From the NCBI GenBank assembly GCA_964405375.1, contig CAYONQ010000053.1:1-19423 (forward strand): a stretch of 19,423 nt of DNA, in the 5' to 3' direction. How positions within the stretch are numbered: the stretch's first letter is position 1; each line of letters begins with the position of its first letter. Shown piece by piece: positions 8,202 to 14,260 of the stretch. The notes below the pieces were generated by a model. That model saw only the letters and a list, made by a program, of their open reading frames with translations. It was not told where the DNA came from and searched no databases. The position numbers and the translations under genes were made by a program. This DNA comes from CAYONQ01 sp964405375 (GTDB taxonomy: Bacteria > Planctomycetota > Phycisphaerae > Sedimentisphaerales > Anaerobacaceae).

Positions 8202-8326
8202 TGCAGCCCCGGAGGCCGACAGGGGGGTGGTTTTTGCGGGATTTTAGGGTTTTATAGGCATTTTGGGAAAATTTTTAAGTTTTTATAGGAATTTTCAAAT
8301 TTTTTGTATTTTTTTACGTTTTCTTC

Positions 8327-8356
8327 TTGATTTATATGTGGGCTTTATGCTATTAT
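8327..8356 (+). promoter_or_regulatory. Candidate sigma-70-type promoter for the dockerin-like gene
   Basis: TTGATT (8327-8332), an 18-bp spacer and TATTAT (8351-8356) resemble -35/-10 boxes downstream of an AT-rich tract. If used, the leader before the dockerin-like gene would be nearly 300 nt long. Confidence 0.45.
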
Positions 8357-8497
8357 GCAGTCAACCTTCACCAATAAGTAACATTATGTGCGGCCTCTTG
8401 TCGCACGATTTCGCCGATTGGCGAGAAAGGAGGGACGGAGGAGCGGATAATAATTGTTACTTGAGTCTGACCGGCGGTTCCTGCCAGCCGGGTCGCT

Positions 8498-8605
8498 ATG
8501 TTCGAAAAATTAAGTACCAAGATGCTGAACATGCGCGATGACAGACTGTTGCTTGGGCAGGAGACAAGGATTGTGTTAGAAACCAAGACGGTGCGGAGTA
8601 TGTAG
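8498..8605 (+). CDS. Possible small ORF (35 aa) in the leader
   Basis: ATG at 8498 opens a 35-codon frame ending in TAG at 8603-8605, beginning MFEKLSTKMLNMRDDR and continuing with RIVLETKTVRSM. Third codon positions are GC-rich like the neighbouring genes, which favours coding. No Shine-Dalgarno is visible, and a frame this short can occur by chance. No function is proposed; it could be a leader peptide or an independent small protein. Confidence 0.25.
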   Translation: MFEKLSTKMLNMRDDRLLLGQETRIVLETKTVRSM

Positions 8606-8647
8606 CTCTGCACAAGGAAAGAAAAGAAGAAGAAAGGACGGTGTAGT

Positions 8648-9646
8648 ATGAAAAAAGTTGTTTTGGCTCTGATAGTATCTATGCTTGCCGTTCCGGCACT
8701 CGCGGGAGTGACTGTTGACTGCGACGTTACTGACACTAACTTAGTTACTGTCACGTATGTTGCCGGAGATGCGAATCTTCCGAGGGCGTTCGGTCTGGAC
8801 ATTATTGCTGACGCCAATATCACCATGGTTGACATCAATGACAGTGACTACTACATCTACCCCGGGAGTATCGACGTCAATGCTGACGGCACTGTCGATG
8901 ATTATGGTTCGCCGGTTGCTATTCTTGATGCGAATACTATGACCATCGAGATGGGCTCGCTCTATGCCGATGATGACCCGGTGCATAAGACTGCGCCGCC
9001 AGCCAGCGGCTGGGTGATTAAGTTCCGCGTTAACAGCGCCAGTCCCAGTGTTGACCTCAGGGAGAACGTGGACCGCGGCGGTGTGGTTATGGAAGACGTC
9101 GATTACAATTTCCCCGGCGGTTATGTAGTTTGCGGCGAGTGTGGTGGCAATGGAGGCCCCTATACCATTTCAGGTACTGTTACCTATATGGGAAGCGGTC
9201 TGGACGGTGTTACAATGAACGGGCTGCCGAGTACTCCTGTTACTGCAGGTGGCGGTCTTTACAGCGACACGGTCAGCTCCGGCTGGTCTGGCACGGTTAC
9301 GCCATCGAAGACGGGCTACGGCTTTAAGCCGACAGACCGCGTTTACAGCAACGTGACCGCCGACGATCCTGGTGAGGACTACTGTGCGTATCCTGGCTGC
9401 TGGGACTATCTGACGTTCTGCTATGGTGACGGTGACGGTAGCGGTATGGTTGGGACGGAGGACTTTGGTCCATTCAGAGATGGATTCGCGAAGAGTTATG
9501 GGCAGGTGGGTTACAATGCCTGTGGCGACTTCAACCGTGACGGCAGCATCGACACGGCTGACTTTGGTCCGTTCAGGGATTGGTTCGCGAAGTCGCCGCC
9601 TGCGACTTGTACTCTGGGTGATATTAACGGTGTTTACTGTCCGTAA
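8648..9646 (+). CDS. Secreted dockerin-like protein with carboxypeptidase-regulatory-like domain
   Basis: 332 residues. A signal peptide (residues 1-19, cleavage after VPALA) precedes a beta-rich, Asp-rich domain (20-160) that includes WVIKFRVN, similar in style to cohesin-type or adhesin domains. Residues ~171-236 form a beta-sandwich repeat of the kind TISGTV...GLPSTPV...GWSGTVTPSKTGY...YSNV, common in secreted proteins of this phylum. The C-terminus (259-313) has two calcium-loop segments, GDGDGSGMVGTEDFGPFRDGF-like and GDFNRDGSIDTADFGPFRDW-like, which are dockerin type I signatures. AAAGGA (8633-8638) nine bases before ATG is a suitable Shine-Dalgarno. No cohesin protein or glycoside hydrolase is nearby, so the module may not work in a cellulosome. 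A role as an extracellular structural or adhesive protein is inferred. Confidence 0.82.
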   Translation: MKKVVLALIVSMLAVPALAGVTVDCDVTDTNLVTVTYVAGDANLPRAFGLDIIADANITMVDINDSDYYIYPGSIDVNADGTVDDYGSPVAILDANTMTIEMGSLYADDDPVHKTAPPASGWVIKFRVNSASPSVDLRENVDRGGVVMEDVDYNFPGGYVVCGECGGNGGPYTISGTVTYMGSGLDGVTMNGLPSTPVTAGGGLYSDTVSSGWSGTVTPSKTGYGFKPTDRVYSNVTADDPGEDYCAYPGCWDYLTFCYGDGDGSGMVGTEDFGPFRDGFAKSYGQVGYNACGDFNRDGSIDTADFGPFRDWFAKSPPATCTLGDINGVYCP

Positions 9647-9739
9647 CGCTGGAATTTGGAGTAGGCAAGTATAGTATTATGAGCTGATTTCGAGTGTATG
9701 AACACTCGTTGAATTAGACCTCTTTGGAAGGAGGATGTT

Positions 9740-10450
9740 ATGAAGAAGTTATTGGTTTTGATGTTGGTTCTTGGAATGGCTTCGTTGGCCAATGCGACGA
9801 TTGTTGACGTGGTTAAAGCCGGTTTGGGCAGCCTGGGTCATACAGGCGAGTCGACGGACCCGCTTAGGGGAGACCTCGGCGAGACCATCGAGATTAAGCT
9901 TGTGCTGAACAGCAATCCGTATCCGGGCACGGCCTATCCGAGCTACGACGGTTATCTGCTGTCAACGATGGACTTTAGCTTAGACGTTAGCGGCCCCGGC
10001 ACACTGGATGCAGGGACGAAGGATAAGGATGGTAATCCTGTCTGGAAGTATGACACGCGCCTTAGTCCGTTTGCTGTTGTTGACCCAACCGGTGCCACCA
10101 ACCCGCCCTATGATGAAATCGCGGACGGGCTGGACCGTATTATGGGTGTGGCTCTGACGCCTGTCGCACCACCTTTAACGGGTTCGACAGGGCCGATTCC
10201 CCTTGTGTGGGACCTGATTATCACCTGTACCGGAGATGGAAATCTTACCTTAGACCTGTCCATTGACGGTGTGAGTGAGTACTCGCCGTACAGCAAAATG
10301 GACGGCATTAGTCCGTATCCTGTTGACCCGGGTTGGGTATTGATGGTCAATGGGGACCTTGGTGACCTGGTGATTCACCAGGTTCCTGAGCCGGCAACGA
10401 TAGCGCTGCTCGGTCTTGGCGGATTGTGTCTGCTGCGTCGTCGCAGGTAA
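9740..10450 (+). CDS. PEP-CTERM sorting-domain protein
   Basis: 236 residues. An N-terminal signal peptide (cleavage after SLANA, residue 19) precedes a beta-rich domain of about 190 residues that I do not recognise. The C-terminus has the full PEP-CTERM tripartite signal: VPEPAT from residue 215, a hydrophobic helix (IALLGLGGLCLL) and a final RRRR. In known systems exosortase cleaves at this motif and the protein is released or attached at the envelope; no exosortase is in this window. A strong Shine-Dalgarno (GAAGGAGG, five bases before the ATG) and a terminator just after the gene suggest a well expressed unit, perhaps co-transcribed with the dockerin-like gene 93 bp upstream. Confidence 0.92.
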   Translation: MKKLLVLMLVLGMASLANATIVDVVKAGLGSLGHTGESTDPLRGDLGETIEIKLVLNSNPYPGTAYPSYDGYLLSTMDFSLDVSGPGTLDAGTKDKDGNPVWKYDTRLSPFAVVDPTGATNPPYDEIADGLDRIMGVALTPVAPPLTGSTGPIPLVWDLIITCTGDGNLTLDLSIDGVSEYSPYSKMDGISPYPVDPGWVLMVNGDLGDLVIHQVPEPATIALLGLGGLCLLRRRR

Positions 10451-10487
10451 GACGAGGCCAAAGGGCCAACAGATAATAGTTAGTAGA

Positions 10488-10519
10488 GAGGCAGGCCGAA
10501 CGGCTTGCCTCTTCTTTTT
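10488..10519 (+). terminator. Rho-independent terminator after the PEP-CTERM gene
   Basis: A 10-bp stem (GAGGCAGGCC / GGCTTGCCTC, one G-T pair) with a GAAC loop is followed by TTCTTTTT, 37 bp after the stop codon. Confidence 0.9.
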
Positions 10520-10641
10520 GTTGTGCGATATTCACCACAAGCCGACCTTTCACATTCTCTTGCAATTGTCGCATTGGGTTGTATCGGGGTTATTAAGCTA
10601 CCTTGAGTAGGTTTTTAGATAATCACAACTCAAATAAGATA

Positions 10642-10660
10642 CGTCGCCGTGCCGGCGACG
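10642..10660. repeat. Perfect 8-bp inverted repeat
   Basis: CGTCGCCG-tgc-CGGCGACG forms a GC-rich stem with a 3-nt loop in an otherwise featureless gap. No T run follows on the plus strand, and only a weak T-rich stretch follows on the minus strand, so it is not called a terminator. Confidence 0.7.
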
Positions 10661-10703
10661 GCTAAACGAACAGAGTAATCTCTAAAATCTTTTTACAGGT
10701 AGC

Positions 10704-10737
10704 TTGACTTGCGGAGGCCTTCCGATTTTGCTACACT
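10704..10737 (+). promoter_or_regulatory. Weak promoter candidate upstream of the 73-bp repeats
   Basis: TTGACT (10704-10709) is followed by TGCTACACT (10729-10737), which reads as an extended -10 (TG-n-TACACT). The spacer is long (22 bp to TACACT, 19 bp to TGCTAC). Its position just before the repeat array and the following operon is suggestive. Confidence 0.3.
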
Positions 10738-10743
10738 GTTTGT

Positions 10744-11035
10744 CAGAGGACAGAAGAGCTAAAGAGAAGAACATCGAATATCGAACAAGGAATAATGAAT
10801 GTCGAAGTAAAAAAGACAGAGGACAGAAGAGCTAAAGAGAAGAACATCGAATATCGAACAAGGAATAATGAATGTCGAAGTAAAAAAGACAGAGGACAGA
10901 AGAGCTAAAGAGAAGAACATCGAATATCGAACAAGGAATAATGAATGTCGAAGTAAAAAAGACAGAGGACAGAAGAGCTAAAGAGAAGAACATCGAATAT
11001 CGAACAAGGAATAATGAATGTCGAAGTAAAAAAGA
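10744..11035 (+). repeat. Tandem array of four identical 73-bp repeats
   Basis: Units start at 10744, 10817, 10890 and 10963 and appear identical; a degenerate partial unit continues from 11036 to about 11073 as AGAATACAGAAGACAG-like text. Each unit contains AAGGAATAATGAATG, meaning an SD-like AAGGA three bases before an ATG. As 73 leaves remainder 1 on division by 3, the frame rotates between units. An ORF from any of the first two units' ATGs stops after 37 codons, and the third unit's frame stops shortly after the array. The fourth unit's ATG (11014) opens the long downstream gene. A further unit lies inside that gene at 11743-11815. Confidence 0.97.
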
Positions 11036-14000
11036 CAGAAGACAGAATGCAGAATACAGAATACAGAAGACAGAAGGCATCGCTGGCTGACTCGGTGGGG
11101 GGGGTAGCGACCCTGGTTCTTGTGTGTTTCTTTTTCTCGGGGCTGACGGGGCTGATTTACGAAATCCTGTGGACGCGGATGATAGTGAAGGTCATAGGTT
11201 GTGCGCCGTTTGCGGTGAGCATTATTCTAACGGTGTTTATGGGTGGATTAGGATTAGGCAGCTACATTGCCGGGCGGACTATCGACCGCATCAAGGAGCC
11301 GTTGAAGCTGGTTCGTATCTACGGGGTGCTGGAGCTGGTGATAGGAGGGTATGGGCTGATTCTGCCGGTACTTCTGGCGGGTTTTAGCCAAATGTATGGG
11401 TTTTTTTACAACCGGCTTTTTGCGCACTTTATGGCCTATAGTTTCCTGACCTTCGTGGGGTGCAGTATTCTTTTAGTGGTTCCGGTTATCTGTATGGGTG
11501 CGACGCTGCCTATATTGTGCCGGTTTTACGTTACGAAACTGTCTCATTTAGGCTCTCACGCGGGGCGTTTGTACGGCCTGAATACCATTGGTGCTGCGGC
11601 CGGCGCTTTATTGTGCGGTTTCTGGCTGATAAATCTTCTTGGTATGTATGGGACGCTGGCCCTGGCGGTTGTGCTTAATGCGATTATCGGTGCGGTCAGC
11701 ATTCGGGCCAGCTACAGGGGACAGGGGGCGGAAGACCGAAGACCGAAGACAGAAGAGCTAAAGAGAAGAACATCGAATATCGAACAAGGAATAATGAATG
11801 TCGAAGTAAAAAAGACGGAGGATAGAGGACAGAAGGCGACTGCTGCTTTAGTGATTTTTGCCGTGTCCGGTTTTTGTGCTATGGGCTACGAGGTGATATG
11901 GACTAAATTGTTAGGATTGATTATCGGGCCTACCACGTATTCTTTCACGATTGTGTTAGTAACGTTTATAACGTGTTTGGCGTTGGGCAGTATGTTTTTC
12001 GGGTGGCTGGCCGACAGGGTTAAAAGTCCCATTCGGCTTTTAATCTATACTCAAATGGCGGCGGGGTTATTTGCGTTGCTTGTCAGCCAGATTCTGGGCA
12101 ACAGCCAGTTCTTTTTCGCCAAGCTGATATATCACTTTCAAGGTAATTTTGCTGTTTTGAATATATTAAAGGCCGGGTTTCTGTTCGGGTTCATACTTCT
12201 GCCTACAATCTGTCTTGGGGCGACGTTTCCCTTGGTGGGCAAGATTTATACCGAGTCGATTTCGAAGGTGGGCAGGTCAATAGGTTTCGCATACGCGATA
12301 AATACCGTCGGTTGTGTGCTTGGCTCATTTTTTGCGGGGTTTGTGCTGGTACCGTTAATCGGCAAAGAGAATGGGTTAAGAGTAGTCATCGGTATTCAAT
12401 TAGCTGTCGCTTTGGTTATAGCGGTTTGGCTGCTTATGGCAAGCAGGCAGCGCAGGTTGGGCTGGGTTCCTGCGGGGGTTTTGGCGTTGCTGGGATTGGT
12501 GTTGTGTCTATATTTCCCCAGTTGGAATCGGGCGGCGTTATCTTTCGGCCGATATCACCGATTGAAAGAAATCAGCGACGAGATAGAAGTGACGGGCTGG
12601 CTCGAATCGCTGTGGAGCGGCTCAGAGCTGCTGGCAAAACAAAATATAGGTGAGGTTGTGTATTACGGAGACGGCATTGGGGGTTTTGTGACGGTATTGC
12701 GGACCGAGGATGTTTTTGGCAATACCAACTACACGCTTGTAATCAGCGGCAAGCCGGATGCGGGCACAGGCGGCGATATGCCCACGCAAACGCTCAGCGC
12801 CCACTTTCCAATGATGTTCCATTCCAATCCGAAGACGGTTATGGTACTGGGCTATGCAAGCGGTATCACCGCCGGGGAAATCCTTTGTTATCCTGTCGAG
12901 AAGCTCGATGTGCTGGAAATCAGCCCTGAGGTGGTTACGGCAAGTGGTTTTTTCAACCCCTGGAATAATGATGTGTTTTCCAATCCGAAAGCTGAGCTTA
13001 TCGTTCAGGACGGCAGAGCGCATCTGCAGTTGACCGAGCGCAGATACGATGTGATTATATCAGAGCCATCCAATCCGTGGATGGCGGGGTTGGCCGCTTT
13101 GTTTACGCGTGATTTTTTCGAGCTGGCGAGAGACCGGCTTAACGAAAACGGCATATTCGCCCAGTTTTTCCACTCCTATCAGATGGATTGGCCGACGTTT
13201 TCGATGGTATGCCGGAGTTTTGCCGATGTGTTTGGCAATAATGCTCTGGTGCAAACCGATGTGGGGGATTATCTTCTGATTGGTTTTAATGGGAGAGAAG
13301 GGTTGGTGCTTGCAAACGCCGAACGGAATCTGCGGTTTGCACAAAAGTCGAAGAATGTGAAGCTGCCTAATGCGAAAATACTCTACAGGATGGTCAAGAC
13401 GGAGGACCTGTCCAGTTTAGCCGGTGAAGGTCCCACAAATACGGACGCCCGGCCCCGGCTGGAATTTGCTGCACCTAAGACTATGTTCATCGACGACGCC
13501 GCAATCGTGGAAAACGTCAGGACGAAAGGTAGATTGAGGCGGGGAACGCAAAGTGTTGTGCGGCAGGGTCTGCGGGATGTGGATTTGCAGATAGATTTTG
13601 CCGAGCTTGTTCTGTCGGTTAAAAGTCCGTTTGCCGATATGGTCGATATTTCGCGGGTAACAGACGAGCAGAAGGAGCGGTTTTTTGGACTTATTGAGGG
13701 GTATTGTGCCGATAATAAGATTGATTATTCCATTATCGAAGATGAGCAGTTGAGTCGGAGATGTCGGCTTATTCAAATTAATGCCATAATCAGCAAGCTG
13801 GATACCTTAACAAATAAGCCATTAGCTTATTATACACTGGGTGACCTTTACCGGCAGGACGGCCAGCTTGTCAAGGCACAGAGGTGCTATTCCGAGGCGC
13901 TGCAGTTTAAGCCCGAGCACGCAGAATTATATAATGACCTGGGCGTGGTGCTGCACCTGCAGGGTAAGCTCGACGAGGCGGTGGCCTGTTACGACGAGGC

Positions 14001-14091
14001 GCTGCGTCTTAAGCCCGACTATCCGGCGGCACAGAACAACAGGGAAAAGGCGCTGGCACAGTTTAGAATGCGGTCTACCGGCGGACAGTGA
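11014..14091 (+). CDS. Fused multi-TM / spermidine-synthase-like protein with C-terminal TPRs
   Basis: 1025 residues. Residues 32-230 and 275-500 are two homologous hydrophobic halves (SGLTGLIYEILWTRM and SGFCAMGYEVIWTKLL mark their starts). A Rossmann-type domain of the spermidine synthase family follows: YYGDGIGGFVTVLR near 548, VMVLGYASGITAGE near 609, LDVLEISPEVV near 630 and SEPSNPW at 683-689. TPR units occupy about 936-1010 (LAYYTLGDLYRQDGQLVKAQ, LYNDLGVVLHLQGKLDEAVA). The usual GGGDG loop and the catalytic Asp of DSxDP are replaced, so ordinary aminopropyl transfer is doubtful; the SEPSNPW form is typical of this fused family. The ATG at 11014 lies in the last 73-bp repeat unit; Met12 (11047) or GTG28 are alternatives. 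Residues 244-274 come from an intragenic repeat copy located in the loop between the two membrane halves. It probably heads the downstream envelope operon. Confidence 0.88.
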   Translation: MNVEVKKTEDRMQNTEYRRQKASLADSVGGVATLVLVCFFFSGLTGLIYEILWTRMIVKVIGCAPFAVSIILTVFMGGLGLGSYIAGRTIDRIKEPLKLVRIYGVLELVIGGYGLILPVLLAGFSQMYGFFYNRLFAHFMAYSFLTFVGCSILLVVPVICMGATLPILCRFYVTKLSHLGSHAGRLYGLNTIGAAAGALLCGFWLINLLGMYGTLALAVVLNAIIGAVSIRASYRGQGAEDRRPKTEELKRRTSNIEQGIMNVEVKKTEDRGQKATAALVIFAVSGFCAMGYEVIWTKLLGLIIGPTTYSFTIVLVTFITCLALGSMFFGWLADRVKSPIRLLIYTQMAAGLFALLVSQILGNSQFFFAKLIYHFQGNFAVLNILKAGFLFGFILLPTICLGATFPLVGKIYTESISKVGRSIGFAYAINTVGCVLGSFFAGFVLVPLIGKENGLRVVIGIQLAVALVIAVWLLMASRQRRLGWVPAGVLALLGLVLCLYFPSWNRAALSFGRYHRLKEISDEIEVTGWLESLWSGSELLAKQNIGEVVYYGDGIGGFVTVLRTEDVFGNTNYTLVISGKPDAGTGGDMPTQTLSAHFPMMFHSNPKTVMVLGYASGITAGEILCYPVEKLDVLEISPEVVTASGFFNPWNNDVFSNPKAELIVQDGRAHLQLTERRYDVIISEPSNPWMAGLAALFTRDFFELARDRLNENGIFAQFFHSYQMDWPTFSMVCRSFADVFGNNALVQTDVGDYLLIGFNGREGLVLANAERNLRFAQKSKNVKLPNAKILYRMVKTEDLSSLAGEGPTNTDARPRLEFAAPKTMFIDDAAIVENVRTKGRLRRGTQSVVRQGLRDVDLQIDFAELVLSVKSPFADMVDISRVTDEQKERFFGLIEGYCADNKIDYSIIEDEQLSRRCRLIQINAIISKLDTLTNKPLAYYTLGDLYRQDGQLVKAQRCYSEALQFKPEHAELYNDLGVVLHLQGKLDEAVACYDEALRLKPDYPAAQNNREKALAQFRMRSTGGQ
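11743..11835 (+). repeat. In-frame copy of the 73-bp repeat inside the fused membrane protein gene
   Basis: One complete unit (11743-11815) differs from the array units at two positions near its 5' end, followed by a partial second unit. It is translated as TEELKRRTSNIEQGIMNVEV and KKTEDRGQK, residues 246-274. MNVEVKKTEDR occurs both here (261-271) and at the predicted N-terminus (1-11). It falls in the hydrophilic loop between the two transmembrane halves. Confidence 0.96.
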
Positions 14092-14108
14092 GAATGGAGG
14101 TGATACGG

Positions 14109-14231
14109 ATGAAGCGAGGCAAGGTGCGTTTGAAAATGCAAAAATCAAAGTGCAAAATGCAAAATTGCGGAATGTATTGTCAAAAATCGACCACAGTAGG
14201 ATACCCTACGTGGTATTCTACTTACATTTAA
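14109..14231 (+). CDS. Possible small ORF (40 aa) with very strong Shine-Dalgarno
   Basis: ATG at 14109 follows GGAGGTGAT (14097-14105), a perfect 9-base complement to the usual 16S rRNA 3' end, by three bases. The frame starts MKRGKVRLKMQKSKCKMQNC and ends with YPTWYSTYI before TAA at 14229-14231. The middle is built from a simple AAATGCAAA-type repeat (about 14129-14165). It is unlikely to be a conserved protein. The strong ribosome site may originally have served the sulfatase-fold gene, which now begins at 14261 without any visible Shine-Dalgarno. It may act as a translated leader. Confidence 0.35.
   Translation: MKRGKVRLKMQKSKCKMQNCGMYCQKSTTVGYPTWYSTYI
14129..14165 (+). repeat. Degenerate AAAATGCAAA-type simple repeat
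   Basis: Three to four imperfect units of an A-rich GCAAA motif (AAAATGCAAAAATCAAAG, then TGCAAAATGCAAAATTGC) lie between the fused membrane protein gene and the second sulfatase-fold gene. It resembles the other low-complexity repeats at gene 5' ends in this window. Confidence 0.6.
14191..14213 (+). other. Hairpin upstream of the second sulfatase-fold gene
   Basis: CCACAGTAGG and CCCTACGTGG form a stem of about nine base pairs with one bulge and a 3-4 nt loop, 47 bp before the start codon at 14261. No T run follows, so a terminator is unlikely; it may influence mRNA processing or translation. Confidence 0.5.
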
Positions 14232-14260
14232 CATTTATTACAAATCGGTCAGTTTGAATT

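Larger units (their letters stand above)
8202..8647. other. Long intergenic region with AT-rich tract and structured leader
   Basis: The first part (8207-8235) has a weak CCCC/GGGG stem followed by T5, which might terminate the preceding gene. A T-rich stretch (8236-8325) contains two imperfect ~30-bp copies of a TTTTATAGG...AATTTTT motif. From about 8380 the leader contains small inverted repeats: GTGCG/CGCAC (8389-8407), TCGCC-gatt-GGCGA (8412-8425) and GACCGGC/GCCGGGTC (8468-8494). A possible 35-aa ORF lies at 8498-8605. I could not match the leader to a known riboswitch. Confidence 0.5.

Noticed and set aside
8263..8541. 92-codon plus-strand ORF in the leader
   Set aside because: Its start is inside a T-rich tract over the promoter candidate and the predicted product has no recognisable pattern; the 35-codon frame at 8498 is a better but still weak candidate.
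8647..9646. Cellulosome component
   Set aside because: The dockerin-like segments are real, but no cohesin, scaffoldin or glycoside hydrolase is present in the window.
10642..10660. Rho-independent terminator
   Set aside because: The stem is perfect, but no T run follows on the plus strand and only a weak T-rich stretch on the minus strand.
10744..11035. CRISPR array
   Set aside because: The 73-bp units are contiguous and identical with no unique spacers, and no cas gene is present.
13841..14257. 138-codon ORF overlapping the end of the fused membrane protein gene
   Set aside because: Most of it is a shifted-frame reading of the TPR coding region and the simple repeat; no Shine-Dalgarno or domain supports it.
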